DNA of 64,000 nucleotides from Streptomyces cucumeris (GCF_024295805.1 NZ_JANCLX010000014.1:62001-126000); one strand, 5' to 3'. Positions 23,326 to 30,930 are shown, numbered from the stretch's first letter. Notes: generated by a model not told the origin, from the letters alone. Numbers and translations are program-made.

Positions 23326-23804
23326 GAGCCCCCCTCTTCCTGCGGAGGCGCAACCTCGACGACCGTGCGGCCTCCCGTGAACTCAGCGAACATTCCCTCG
23401 GGCATCCACCAGCACTGACACCCCCAGACCGTGGACCCATTGTCCAGATCCAGCCGAGGGTTGAGGTCCATCTGGGCAAGCAGTTCGCGGGCGCGCTGCT
23501 CCAGAGGCTTGGCGTGTTCGCGAGCCAGACTGGCCAAGCCTTCCATGACACGGATGTCAGCCTCTTCGCGCGTTGCCTTACCCTCGGACACCCGCTTGTC
23601 CCAGTGGGCCGACAGCCAGGAGTCATCCATGCGGGACTCGTTGGCGAGGATTGCGTTCTGGGCCCGTTCATAGTCAGCCGGAGTCCAGTTACCGGAGCCG
23701 GGGCGGGGGAAGTGTCCAGCGTAGACGCCTCGTCCATAGACATAAACCGTGGCGTCATCCGAGTTGCGAACCGCAACGATGCGGGATCCTGGAGGCGCGC
23801 TCAT
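23322..23804 (-). CDS. Hypothetical protein, 160 aa
   Basis: ATG 23804 follows GGAGATCGGTC in an ATGA overlap with the gene to its right. N-terminal strands around VYVYGRGVYAGHF, then acidic helices and a GCQCWWMPEGMFAEF turn. No known family. Confidence 0.75.
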   Translation of the reverse strand: MSAPPGSRIVAVRNSDDATVYVYGRGVYAGHFPRPGSGNWTPADYERAQNAILANESRMDDSWLSAHWDKRVSEGKATREEADIRVMEGLASLAREHAKPLEQRARELLAQMDLNPRLDLDNGSTVWGCQCWWMPEGMFAEFTGGRTVVEVAPPQEEGGS

Positions 23805-24112
23805 GACCGATCTCCGTCGGGTGGGGTCTGGTTGATGGTCGGCGGCGCGAGGTAGAGCCGGGAGTCGGGCTCCCCTGAGCACCGGGATCGGCAGCGAATC
23901 TCGCCGTCGGCTTCGAGCTTCCGGCGGTTCACGTACCCGATCTCTTCGTGGGGTCCACATGCAAGGCGAAGGTAGTAGATCCGCTTCGGCGTCTTCTTGG
24001 TGATCCGAAATGACACGACCTGGGCTGACTGCCAGACGTCATGACTGTCGAAATATCCGGATTCAATGCCGTAGAGATACTCGGCAGAGCCGGAGGGGCC
24101 GTCGCTGCACAT
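23801..24112 (-). CDS. Hypothetical protein, 103 aa
   Basis: ATG 24112 follows GGAGAAGAGGAATC. Basic and beta-rich, with LACGPHEEIGYVNRRK and CRSRC near the C-terminus, so a small metal site is possible. First gene of a five-gene chain of overlapping leftward genes. Confidence 0.7.
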   Translation of the reverse strand: MCSDGPSGSAEYLYGIESGYFDSHDVWQSAQVVSFRITKKTPKRIYYLRLACGPHEEIGYVNRRKLEADGEIRCRSRCSGEPDSRLYLAPPTINQTPPDGDRS

Positions 24113-24157
24113 GATTCCTCTTCTCCCGAAGGACGCTCACCCTGGCACCAGGCCCTC

Positions 24158-24163
24158 TAGTCT
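24158..24163 (+). promoter_or_regulatory. -10 hexamer for a leaderless gene
   Basis: TAGTCT lies seven bases before ATG 24171, so transcription would start at or next to the start codon. No clear -35 is visible. Confidence 0.5.
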
Positions 24164-24170
24164 CGCCATC

Positions 24171-24383
24171 ATGACGACAGGCAGGGAACAGCGCTGGGGT
24201 GTGACCCGCTCGGGATACCGGTACGAGCGGGTCAGCGCAGGCGAGCTGCTGGCCGCGAACGGAGAGCCTTCCTCCTGGAGCTGCGGCGAGGTGAACTGCG
24301 GAGCTCACATCCAGGGCGGCCGGGCCGCCCTGGATGAGCACTATCGAGTCATTCATCCCGGTGCAGACCGACCGCATGGATAG
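24171..24383 (+). CDS. Zinc-finger-like protein, 70 aa, probably leaderless
   Basis: Rightward gene in a leftward region. No ribosome binding site precedes ATG 24171, but a -10 hexamer TAGTCT is seven bases upstream, as expected for leaderless mRNA in actinobacteria. C-x4-C followed by H and H-x4-H spacing (CGEVNCGAHIQ, then DEHYRVIHPG) suggests a metal-binding finger. Stop at 24383 faces a leftward gene. Confidence 0.6.
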   Translation: MTTGREQRWGVTRSGYRYERVSAGELLAANGEPSSWSCGEVNCGAHIQGGRAALDEHYRVIHPGADRPHG

Positions 24384-24389
24384 TGCGAT

Positions 24390-24611
24390 CTACGGAGCGG
24401 TCCACTGCGCCCCATTCAATCCGACGAGCCGACGACCCGACTTCGCCTCCCTGGCGATGTAGTCGTCAGTGCAGAGGAAGTGCCCGTTTTTCCGGTTGTA
24501 GGTTCCCTCGTCGGCTGCAACGAACTCTTCAGGAGAGACGCCCTCGATCCGGGCACCTTCGATATATTCCGGAATTTCGTTGGGCGACTTGTTGCAGTCA
24601 ATGCAGTGCAT
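24390..24611 (-). CDS. Small Cys protein, 73 aa
   Basis: ATG 24611 follows AAGGAGATTGTGGA. C-x2-C at residues 3-6 and one later Cys. The central part is acidic with EEFVAADEG, then a basic end. Possibly metal-binding. Confidence 0.7.
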   Translation of the reverse strand: MHCIDCNKSPNEIPEYIEGARIEGVSPEEFVAADEGTYNRKNGHFLCTDDYIAREAKSGRRLVGLNGAQWTAP

Positions 24612-24623
24612 TCCACAATCTCC

Positions 24624-24812
24624 TTAATCACGGAGGATTCGGAACCAGCTCCGGAATTCTTTTTTGCTGGACGAGTAGAAGTCAGCATCCTCGCCCCGGA
24701 GGGTGCTGACCTGATACCAAGTCACCATCGGGGCATCTGTCACCGGATGGAGAAACTCGGCCACGATCAGCGCGGTCCGCTCGGGAACCCTGCGGTGAAC
24801 GTATTCCGTCAT
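24624..24812 (-). CDS. Hypothetical protein, 62 aa
   Basis: ATG 24812 follows GAGGGGGCCCATAA. Beta-strand N-terminal half (TALIVAEFLHPVTDAP) and helical C-terminus. Not recognised. First gene after the operator promoter at 24904. Confidence 0.65.
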   Translation of the reverse strand: MTEYVHRRVPERTALIVAEFLHPVTDAPMVTWYQVSTLRGEDADFYSSSKKEFRSWFRILRD

Positions 24813-24903
24813 TTATGGGCCCCCTCGCCGATCTGCCTCATCGGGCTCGATTCATTTCTTCGCCCCCCTGAAGCCGCCCCGGCTGCACGGTGGTTGATAC
24901 TCC

Positions 24904-24932
24904 ACCCTAACACGGCCTAGGCCATCCCGAAA
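24904..24932 (-). promoter_or_regulatory. Leftward promoter with palindromic operator in the spacer
   Basis: On the minus strand TTTCGG (24932-24927), a 17-bp spacer containing GGCCTAGGCC (24923-24914), then TAGGGT (24909-24904). The TAG of the palindrome is also the stop codon of the frameshifted gene that ends here. Confidence 0.65.
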
Positions 24933-25305
24933 GAGGAACCTTCATTCGACGACGAGGAGCCCGACCCGAGGTCGGCCCGGCTGCACAAGCACCGATGGAC
25001 CATCGTGAAGATCTTTTCGGTCTCCGGGTACTCCGTGGACTGTAGTGCCCGTACGCCAGCAGCACGTTGTTGATCGAATCCCAGAGCGGTGCAGCATCGC
25101 GGATCGTCAGCCTAGCGGCCTCCCCCTGGAGGACTTCAGCACGCGGAGCCCAACCGGCCCCGCGAAGCGCCGTCACATACCGTCGATAGCAGCGTTCACA
25201 CTCGGAACAGGAGCGATCTCCAGGCTCGTCGCCGCACGTACCGCACTGAGCCCCTGCTTCACTGAGAGCCTGCATGGCGCGATGGTCATGGTCGGAGAAA
25301 GTCAT
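24917..25305 (-). CDS. Cys-rich protein with apparent frameshift, about 129 aa
   Basis: The gene begins at ATG 25305 with a Cys cluster (CGTCGDEPGDRSCSECERC) that could bind zinc, then helical sequence as far as WDSINNVLLAYGH. After about 25040 the good coding frame changes by one base: the continuation STEYPETEKIFTMVHRCL reads in another frame and ends at TAG 24917, inside the palindrome. The original frame continues to 24907 with poor codons. No clear slippery heptamer is present, so an indel or sequence error is likelier than programmed shifting. Confidence 0.55.
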
Positions 25306-25322
25306 AACGGCATCCTTGCTTC

Positions 25323-25718
25323 CTAATAATAGGAACCGGGGTCGAACGTATCGCGTGCCACTGCTTGATAAATTTCCCAGTTGGTACTGACGTGACCGGT
25401 ACTAACCTTCGCGCCGCTGGCAGTCCAGAAGGGACGGAGAACCAGCGGCTCTGGGGCTCGACTTTGATACCGACATCCTTCGGCATGCACATCCGGATAG
25501 GCGGTGTGATTGAAGGCTCCAGGGCCCAATAGATGGCCGCAACAATGCGCGCGCCAGTCGACGACCCGGTGGCTGGCGGGAACCCGGTGGCCGTCCATGT
25601 AGGAGCGGTAGTAATCGCCAATGACATGATTGCCGTGCTCCTTGGCGGCAAGGAGATTGAGGTAGACGCCCAGCGTCTGGTCCCACCTCTGCACGTTCCA
25701 GATGCATGAATCAGCCAT
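25323..25718 (-). CDS. Hypothetical protein, 131 aa
   Basis: ATG 25718 follows GAGGAGGACCGAA. Rich in His, Trp and Tyr (YYRSYMDGHRVPASH, WRAHCCGHLLG), perhaps a metal or cofactor site, but no known motif. Upstream of a leftward run of small genes. Confidence 0.7.
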   Translation of the reverse strand: MADSCIWNVQRWDQTLGVYLNLLAAKEHGNHVIGDYYRSYMDGHRVPASHRVVDWRAHCCGHLLGPGAFNHTAYPDVHAEGCRYQSRAPEPLVLRPFWTASGAKVSTGHVSTNWEIYQAVARDTFDPGSYY

Positions 25719-25736
25719 TTCGGTCCTCCTCGGAAA

Positions 25737-26222
25737 TCAGTGCTTGCGGTTAAGCAGGGTGGGGCCGACGCCGAGCCAGCGGGGTACGCCGGGGCGCGGA
25801 GTCTGGCCGGTCTTGGCGGCTGCGCAGGCGATGACGCGCCGCAGTCCGTCGCGGCGGTCTTCGGGTCCGCGTACACCGTTCTGGACGTCGGCGAGGATCG
25901 GGCGGAGCGCGTATGCCTGGATGGCGATACGGCCCCGGGTGGAGTGCTCGCAGTAGCGGTCGCCGATGTGCAGCCAGTCGGCAAAGTCCAGCCCGGTGGC
26001 AAGCGCGAGACCGTCGATCCGGTCACCGAGTACGGTGCCACCGTCGGTCCACGCATACCAGACGCGCACCCCGCCGTCGGGCCGATGAAAGTTGATCCAC
26101 AGGAACGTCTCGGGCTCGAAACCGTCCACGATGCCGTCAACAGCGGCCTTCTCGACGGGCCTTGCATCCCCATCCGGAGTGAGCAGTGCGGATGGCGCAG
26201 GAAAAGCGGCAACCACGGTCAT
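25737..26222 (-). CDS. Hypothetical protein, 161 aa
   Basis: ATG 26222 follows AAAGGGGGATTGAAG; the start lies just past the stop of the previous gene. Hydrophobic N-terminal strand (MTVVAAFPAPSALL), then alternating strand/helix with a basic C-terminus (RWLGVGPTLLNRKH). Possibly a globular enzyme, but no catalytic motif recognised. Confidence 0.7.
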   Translation of the reverse strand: MTVVAAFPAPSALLTPDGDARPVEKAAVDGIVDGFEPETFLWINFHRPDGGVRVWYAWTDGGTVLGDRIDGLALATGLDFADWLHIGDRYCEHSTRGRIAIQAYALRPILADVQNGVRGPEDRRDGLRRVIACAAAKTGQTPRPGVPRWLGVGPTLLNRKH

Positions 26223-26224
26223 CT

Positions 26225-26659
26225 TCAATCCCCCTTTGCGAGACGGCGAAGCCTTCTATACGCCTGCCGGAGGGCAGGATCAGCATCAGCAGGCTGAGGC
26301 CCGAGGGCAGCGAGCACCGCCCTGGCGTCCTCCCCGCTGAGTAGCTCGGCAGGGTTGGGTCGCCGCTCGACAGGCGGCCGAGGCGGCTTCATATTCCGAG
26401 GGTGGAAGCACCGGCCGCGCCGAGCAGTGCCGTCACCCCCCAGTTGCTGGCGGTCCTGGTCGTTGGTACGCAGGCTGGTCAGCGTAACTGTGACCTCCCG
26501 CCCGCAAAGGCGGCAGATGGCAAGGAAGCGCTCGCCGTAATGCTCGGGGACGCCTCCGGGGGCGTGGTATTCAGAGCGGTCGACCAGCGCCTCCCGTTGC
26601 TGTTGAGTCATCGCAGCGACTCCGCGCGGACGAACACGGTCCCATTCATTTAAGGACAT
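26225..26659 (-). CDS. Hypothetical protein, 144 aa
   Basis: ATG 26659 follows GTGAGGGATTGT. Residues 47-60 hold CRLCGRE, a zinc knuckle-like pair, in a basic context. C-terminus Pro/Ala-rich. Unrecognised. Confidence 0.7.
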   Translation of the reverse strand: MSLNEWDRVRPRGVAAMTQQQREALVDRSEYHAPGGVPEHYGERFLAICRLCGREVTVTLTSLRTNDQDRQQLGGDGTARRGRCFHPRNMKPPRPPVERRPNPAELLSGEDARAVLAALGPQPADADPALRQAYRRLRRLAKGD

Positions 26660-26721
26660 ACAATCCCTCACGCTTGATCCAGGCATTTTCACCGCTCGAG
26701 CGACCACCCGTGCTGCGGGCT

Positions 26722-26835
26722 CTACTCGGCGCGCCAGTCGCCTCCGTCACGGACCCAGCGGGGCGGGGGTCCAGCCGCAGGGGCCGTGCCGGGATGGACT
26801 GACGGCCTCGTGGGGTGCACGGTTCTGCCGTGCAC
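26722..26835 (-). CDS. Small GC-rich protein, 37 aa
   Basis: GTG 26835 (alternative GTG 26820) with GAAGG upstream. The C-terminal PPRWVRDGGDWRAE is typical of short actinobacterial proteins, and third-position GC is high. The hairpin of the start region (GGGTGCACGG / CCGTGCACCC) overlaps it. Call is tentative. Confidence 0.4.
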   Translation of the reverse strand: MHGRTVHPTRPSVHPGTAPAAGPPPRWVRDGGDWRAE

Positions 26836-26855
26836 CCGGGCGGCCTTCAGGCCGG

Positions 26856-27074
26856 TCAGGTCAGGGCGGCGCGGACGGCGCGGAGGTCGCCCAGCGTGAG
26901 GCCGGTGCGGACACCGTCGCCGTAGATGCCATTGGTGGCCTCCAGGACCATGCGGCTGTCGGGCTCGTCGACATAGACGCGCAGCACGTGGTCCAGCGCC
27001 TCGGTCGGGGTGGCGGGGGCGTCTCCGTACTGCTCCATTGCCTCGCGGCGGATGCGGCCCAGGGCTCGACTCAT
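26856..27074 (-). CDS. Small protein, 72 aa, host-like GC bias
   Basis: ATG 27074 follows AGAGGAGATCGCA. Basic helical start (SRALGRIRREAMEQYGDA), then an acidic part and a helix at the end. Third-position GC very high, as in the other host-like genes here. Unrecognised. Confidence 0.65.
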   Translation of the reverse strand: MSRALGRIRREAMEQYGDAPATPTEALDHVLRVYVDEPDSRMVLEATNGIYGDGVRTGLTLGDLRAVRAALT

Positions 27075-27134
27075 TGCGATCTCCTCTGCGTGTTGGTGGT
27101 GCGGCGGACCATGCGCGGTGAGCGGGGGAGGGCG

Positions 27135-27497
27135 TCAGCTCGACTTCGCCTGCATGACAGCGAGCAGCGCCTTGAGGGTCTCAGTGGTCATGCCCGAGCG
27201 CGCTTCATGCCGGACGTCGATCCCCGCGTCTCGTAGGTTCGCCAGGAGCGCCGACCGCTGGTCCATCTCCTCATACTGCTCCGGCGTGCACAGCCGTTCC
27301 CGGACGCCGGTATTGCTGTTCTCGATGCCCGTTTTACGGTCGAACCGCTCCCGCTTCTCCCGCCCGTTGGCTGCGACGTAGAGGTACTGGCGGCCGACGC
27401 GCGACACGGTCACGGGCTCGTCGCCGCGATACCGGTTCCCGGACACCAAGATCAAAGGGTCACCGACTTTGACGCCGACAAGCCAGTCAGTGCGCAT
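27135..27497 (-). CDS. Hypothetical protein, 120 aa
   Basis: ATG 27497 follows AAGGAGAGTTGATT. Strand-rich N-terminal half (WLVGVKVGDPLILVSGN, then RQYLYVAANG), helical C-terminal half. It overlaps the stop of the upstream HTH gene. High GC. No known family. Confidence 0.7.
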   Translation of the reverse strand: MRTDWLVGVKVGDPLILVSGNRYRGDEPVTVSRVGRQYLYVAANGREKRERFDRKTGIENSNTGVRERLCTPEQYEEMDQRSALLANLRDAGIDVRHEARSGMTTETLKALLAVMQAKSS

Positions 27498-27499
27498 AA

Positions 27500-28051
27500 T
27501 CAACTCTCCTTCTCGTGTTTGTAGTCGGCACCGAAGGCCGGGTCGGGGTAGTGGTCGTTATCGACGGCGACGCGAACGGTGTCACCGTCGAGGAGGAGCG
27601 TCCACTGCCGGTCGTGCACCAGCACCTGCGCAACCTGATTGTCTTTCGGCTTGAAGGAATCAATAGACAGGGGTTCAAGGCCCTTCTTTCGGGCCACGTC
27701 AATCCACGACCCCTCAGCGACAGTTCTCCAGTCCTGGACCGATCCATCCAGTGACACGCAGACCGTAGCGGTGACGCTGCCCGGATCCACGGCACAGAGA
27801 TTCATCAACCGCACCCACTCGCGGGTGCGGCCCGCCTGGTCGGCGATGAGCTTCTGGGAGACGGCGTTCTGGGTGGCCGTGATGACGCGGTCGACGAGGA
27901 CGCGCCTCTCGCGATCACGGTCCCTTCTTGCCCGCTCTTTCGCCTCTCGGGCGGCTGAATCGACGGCCCTCTTCTCGCTCTCAGCCTTCCTCACGCGCGC
28001 GCTCGCGGCGGCGATGGAGGCGAGGATGGTCGGTTCGTCATCGCGTTGCAT
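27500..28051 (-). CDS. HTH-like protein, 183 aa, probably leaderless
   Basis: ATG 28051 lies six bases after TAGAAT (28063-28058) with TTGCGG about 18 bp upstream, so the mRNA is probably leaderless. The N-terminal 60 residues are an Arg/Ala/Glu-rich helix (ARARRDRDRERRVLVDRV); residues 65-100 resemble an HTH (AVSQKLIADQAGRTREWV). C-terminal half beta-rich. A likely DNA-binding protein with an autoregulatory promoter. Confidence 0.75.
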   Translation of the reverse strand: MQRDDEPTILASIAAASARVRKAESEKRAVDSAAREAKERARRDRDRERRVLVDRVITATQNAVSQKLIADQAGRTREWVRLMNLCAVDPGSVTATVCVSLDGSVQDWRTVAEGSWIDVARKKGLEPLSIDSFKPKDNQVAQVLVHDRQWTLLLDGDTVRVAVDNDHYPDPAFGADYKHEKES

Positions 28052-28129
28052 GCCAACATTCTATTAATGCTTGGCCAAGTTCCGCAAGGTGATTGGCGTT
28101 TGTGCCGTGACATCCACGGCGGAGTGCTC

Positions 28130-28363
28130 TCACGGGGGCGTCAGCTGCTCCCACAGCCACGGAGTGTGCGTGGTGTGACGGCGGTGCCTGCCACAGGTTT
28201 TGCAGTGGTTCGGCCTGATCTGCATCGGGGTGACCGCGTGCAACGGCAGCCGCCAGTCTCCTTCGGCTTGAAGGTGGTCACCCCGATGCTGGCCGCAGCG
28301 GTCACAGATCCAGTAGCCGTCCGACCTGGTGGCGCCTTCGTGAAACCAGTGGTCAGTGATCAT
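28130..28363 (-). CDS. Two-zinc-knuckle small protein, 77 aa
   Basis: ATG 28363 follows CCGGAAGGCACGGCATGA. Two motifs CDRCGQHRGDH and CKTCGRHRRH suggest two small zinc sites. The start MITDHWF is like that of the zinc protein at 55014 (MITDHFF) in the other half of the window, so they may be paralogues. Confidence 0.75.
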   Translation of the reverse strand: MITDHWFHEGATRSDGYWICDRCGQHRGDHLQAEGDWRLPLHAVTPMQIRPNHCKTCGRHRRHTTHTPWLWEQLTPP

Positions 28364-28433
28364 TCATGCCGTGCCTTCCGGTGGAGGACAACTCGACCAG
28401 AGCGCTCTGACACACTATTTCTGGTCGTTGCGA

Positions 28434-28916
28434 TTACGGCTTGCGCCATTCTCCGCCGGGCCACACAACTCGTGCGACGCCCGTATTGCCGATGATCTTT
28501 TGACAGCCGAGACATGGGTCCGTCGTGATGTACAGGGTCGAGCCCTCGAGGCGTCGGCGATCCGAGACATCGAGCAATGCGTTGACCTCGGCGTGAATCG
28601 CGATGCATTGACCACCCGGCGATGTGTCGTAAGACGAGCCCGGGGGAGCGGCCTGCATGCAAGGCCAGACCCCTCCGCAAGCGCAGCTGTCCCCACTGAG
28701 GTGATGGAGACCTCTGGGGCACGCGCCTTCAAGACAGCTGGCGCCGCCGCTCGGACCGCCGTTGTAGCCGCAACCGATAACTCGGTGATTCTCGTCGAGC
28801 AGGACGGCTCCGACCTGGCGCCTGGTGCAGTCGCCCCGCTTGGAAACGGCCTCGGCGATGCCTATAGCCCAGGTGTCCCAATCGGGGCGCCGCTTATGCC
28901 TCGACTCCTCCGTCAC
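28434..28916 (-). CDS. dCMP/cytidine deaminase family protein, 160 aa
   Basis: GTG 28916 in a GTGA overlap. Zinc site motifs HAE (108-110) and PCLGC (134-138) match the deaminase active site with its catalytic Glu. The N-terminal helix and YNGGPSGG segment (51-58) match phage and bacterial dCMP deaminases, which make dUMP for thymidylate. An insertion with four more Cys (CACGGVWPC region) could bind a second zinc. Nucleotide metabolism during phage replication is the likely role. Confidence 0.9.
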   Translation of the reverse strand: MTEESRHKRRPDWDTWAIGIAEAVSKRGDCTRRQVGAVLLDENHRVIGCGYNGGPSGGASCLEGACPRGLHHLSGDSCACGGVWPCMQAAPPGSSYDTSPGGQCIAIHAEVNALLDVSDRRRLEGSTLYITTDPCLGCQKIIGNTGVARVVWPGGEWRKP

Positions 28917-29128
28917 CGCGAGCAGTTGCCTCCGTGGCCGAAGTTGCGCAGCGTGTGGCCGTCGCTATTTGTGTAAGGATCCGGCGTGACGGCTCGCTTC
29001 ATTGTCCCCGTGTTCTCGTCACGTTCCATCGGTGCCGGATTCTGGCATGGTTCACCGTTCTTGCCGCTGGTTGGCCGACTCCAGCCGGAGCTATCCACAG
29101 GCGACTGCCCGCCGTCGTACTGTCCCAC
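28913..29128 (-). CDS. Hypothetical protein, 71 aa
   Basis: GTG 29128 follows AAGGAAAGAAC. Polar and Gly/Asn-rich (DENTGTMKRAVTPDPYTNSD), with no fold suggested. Overlaps the next gene's GTG, so translated with the deaminase. Confidence 0.65.
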   Translation of the reverse strand: MGQYDGGQSPVDSSGWSRPTSGKNGEPCQNPAPMERDENTGTMKRAVTPDPYTNSDGHTLRNFGHGGNCSR

Positions 29129-29153
29129 GTTCTTTCCTTTCGTTGGTTACAGC

Positions 29154-29181
29154 AGGGCCCCGATCGTTAAATCGGGGCCCT
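29154..29181 (-). terminator. Intrinsic terminator
   Basis: AGGGCCCCGAT pairs with ATCGGGGCCCT (29154-29181) with a six-base loop. Confidence 0.8.
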
Positions 29182-29221
29182 CTGAATCTATCTGCGCCTT
29201 GTCGGGGTGGGGGTGAATGGA

Positions 29222-29512
29222 CTACAAGAGAGTGAAGAGATCCAGCTTTGGCGCGTCATCACCGGCTTCGACCAGTGCCGTGACGATGTCCTCCATGTAG
29301 ACCGGCGGATGCTCGGATCGAAACAGATCATCAGCTGTGATCTTATCGAAAGAAGCCACAACCCGGTACACGGGGGTGATCAATCCATGCTCGCGTACAT
29401 ACGCGAAACAGCCATCACGATCCCAGGCCATGACCAGATCACGAAATTCGATCGAACCCTGAACTGTCGTCAGTCCATGCTCGGCGCGATTCTGCTGGCC
29501 GCCATTCTGCAT
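29222..29512 (-). CDS. Hypothetical acidic protein, 96 aa
   Basis: ATG 29512 follows GTAGGAGTTCAAG. Mixed alpha/beta with an acidic C-terminus (LVEAGDDAPKLDLFTLL). Unrecognised. Terminator follows. Confidence 0.7.
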   Translation of the reverse strand: MQNGGQQNRAEHGLTTVQGSIEFRDLVMAWDRDGCFAYVREHGLITPVYRVVASFDKITADDLFRSEHPPVYMEDIVTALVEAGDDAPKLDLFTLL

Positions 29513-29521
29513 CTTGAACTC

Positions 29522-29716
29522 CTACGTGGGGATACTGGAAAAGGAACCGAGGCCGTTAGAGAAAACATCAACGACTCGGCCCCAAGGAATGAGGTACTCG
29601 CTATCGTTGACGGAGTCGCCGTCGTCGTCCACCTCGATAACAACACCCAGTGAATTAACCCTGCAGGCATTGCTCTCTTCGAGGGTGTTTCCAGCGCTCA
29701 GATATCTAACGATCAT
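29522..29716 (-). CDS. Small beta-rich protein, 64 aa
   Basis: ATG 29716 follows GGGGATCGCCG; an in-frame GTG at 29737 lies further upstream. TAATGT in front of it may be its -10. Acidic and beta-rich (GVVIEVDDDGDSVNDSEYL). Unrecognised. Confidence 0.65.
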   Translation of the reverse strand: MIVRYLSAGNTLEESNACRVNSLGVVIEVDDDGDSVNDSEYLIPWGRVVDVFSNGLGSFSSIPT

Positions 29717-29772
29717 CGGCGATCCCCTGTTCGCCACTTAACATTATCTCAGCGTAGAAATTCGATAACCAA

Positions 29773-30147
29773 TTAGATCCAACGGCCGTCCTGAATTACG
29801 ATCGTTCCATCCTTGAGCTCTAGGTCAGTGATGAAGTGCGACCCCACAGCACCGTCGATCTCCGCCCTGTCGTAGGTAGCCCACCAATCATCACCTCGCC
29901 TGGCTTTTTCGACATTCACCGTGTAGCCAGGACGCAGGGCTCGTGCAGCCTCCTGAGCCCTTTCCTCCGTAGGCAAGATGAGAGTTCCGCAATTATCGTT
30001 CATCCCGATAAGGAAGAGATCGCGTAACTCGAAGCCACGAAAATCGAGCACACTCAGGATCGGCTCGGTTGATCCGTGAGTGATGACGTTATCAGGATGG
30101 CGATGTGTCCATCTGCTGCTTGCGTAGCCATCTCCCCATGAGGGCAT
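29773..30147 (-). CDS. Hypothetical protein, 124 aa
   Basis: ATG 30147 follows TTGAGGAAAGGC. Mixed alpha/beta with a Trp pair (DDWWATYDRAEID) in the C-terminal half. No known family. Confidence 0.7.
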   Translation of the reverse strand: MPSWGDGYASSRWTHRHPDNVITHGSTEPILSVLDFRGFELRDLFLIGMNDNCGTLILPTEERAQEAARALRPGYTVNVEKARRGDDWWATYDRAEIDGAVGSHFITDLELKDGTIVIQDGRWI

Positions 30148-30155
30148 GCCTTTCC

Positions 30156-30473
30156 TCAACTTTCAACATTGACAATTCGAGCGATGGCCGTGGCAGCGAT
30201 ACCGTGTGGCGCAACGCGCACCCACTCGCGAACACGACCGACAACAGCCTCGGCTTCATTCCGCTGACGCCTAAGGACCCGCATGACACGCTCGTTCTCC
30301 TTGAGCTCGGCACGCAGACGAGCGTTCTCGGCGCGCCACGCCGCGTACTGACCCAGCGGACAGTACCCAAGAATCAACGGATTGCCATGACTTGGGCAAT
30401 CCTGATCGGGGCCGTCGTAATCCATCGGATTCTTCGACGAGCAGGAACACTCGCCCACGTCTTCGAGATTCAC
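30156..30473 (-). CDS. Helical protein downstream of tRNAs, 105 aa
   Basis: GTG 30473 begins two bases after the tRNA-Lys gene with no clear ribosome binding site. The N-terminal 30 residues contain four Cys (CSCSSK, then CPSH), and residues 45-75 form an Arg/Glu-rich coiled coil (RAENARLRAELKENERVMRV). May be translated from a processed tRNA-containing transcript. Confidence 0.6.
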   Translation of the reverse strand: MNLEDVGECSCSSKNPMDYDGPDQDCPSHGNPLILGYCPLGQYAAWRAENARLRAELKENERVMRVLRRQRNEAEAVVGRVREWVRVAPHGIAATAIARIVNVES

Positions 30474-30474
30474 G

Positions 30475-30547
30475 TGCGCCCGGCAGGACTCGAACCTACG
30501 ACCAGCCGATTAAAAGTCGGCAGCTCTACCAACTGAGCTACGGGCGC
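30475..30547 (-). tRNA. tRNA-Lys(TTT)
   Basis: Cloverleaf: acceptor GCGCCCG / CGGGCGC, anticodon arm GCCGA-CTTTTAA-TCGGC with anticodon TTT, T arm and A discriminator present. No encoded CCA. Confidence 0.95.
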
Positions 30548-30559
30548 GCTTCAGCCGGA

Positions 30560-30595
30560 ACCCCCGAAAGCGAAAGGTCATTCGCTTTCGGGGGT
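30560..30595 (-). terminator. Strong hairpin between tRNA genes
   Basis: ACCCCCGAAAGCGAA pairs with TTCGCTTTCGGGGGT around six bases. It separates tRNA-Lys from tRNA-Arg, so tRNA-Lys may have its own promoter or be processed. It works as a terminator only if a U-run is not needed; none is seen on the minus strand. Confidence 0.65.
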
Positions 30596-30685
30596 CTGAG
30601 GCGCTCAATGCCGGGGTGACCTCCCGATGGCATCTCGCTCCCCATGTGCAGGCCGTGGATTTTTAGTCCAGGCTGCGCACCGTCG

Positions 30686-30757
30686 TACCCCTGACAGGAT
30701 TCGAACCTGTGCGTCCGCCTTAGGAGGGCAGTGCTCTATCCTCTGAGCTACAAGGGC
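30686..30757 (-). tRNA. tRNA-Arg(CCT)
   Basis: Acceptor GCCCTTG with CAGGGGT (two wobble pairs), anticodon arm CTGCC-CTCCTAA-GGCGG with anticodon CCT, T arm ACAGG-TTCGAAT-CCTGT. Discriminator A, no CCA. Confidence 0.9.
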
Positions 30758-30764
30758 TTTGATT

Positions 30765-30891
30765 CTCTTCTGACGGGATTTGAACCCGCGTTAACGCGTC
30801 GGGGCCACTCCGTCGAAGCGGTTCGGAGCCTTCACTCCCGGGGTCTCGATCCCCTCGATCGCGTCGTCTTGGGCCACTGGACTACAGAAGA
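30765..30891 (-). tRNA. 127-nt tRNA-like gene with expanded anticodon region
   Basis: Acceptor TCTTCTG (30891-30885) pairs with CAGAAGA at the 3' end, D arm GTC/GAC with a GG-containing loop, and T arm GCGGG-TTCAAAT-CCCGT are normal. The anticodon stem ACGCG/CGCGT is then separated by 61 nt instead of 7. Inside lie a mini hairpin GGGG-ATCGAGA-CCCC, whose loop looks like an anticodon loop with anticodon CGA and U33, and a CTCCG/CGGAG hairpin. Length is 127 nt versus about 73. It could be a tRNA with a 54-nt insertion or an unusual Ser-like tRNA with enlarged core; decoding identity is undetermined. Confidence 0.6.
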
Positions 30892-30930
30892 GCTATTGAA
30901 TTGTTCCTCAATCAGGCTTGCGCGAGCCAG

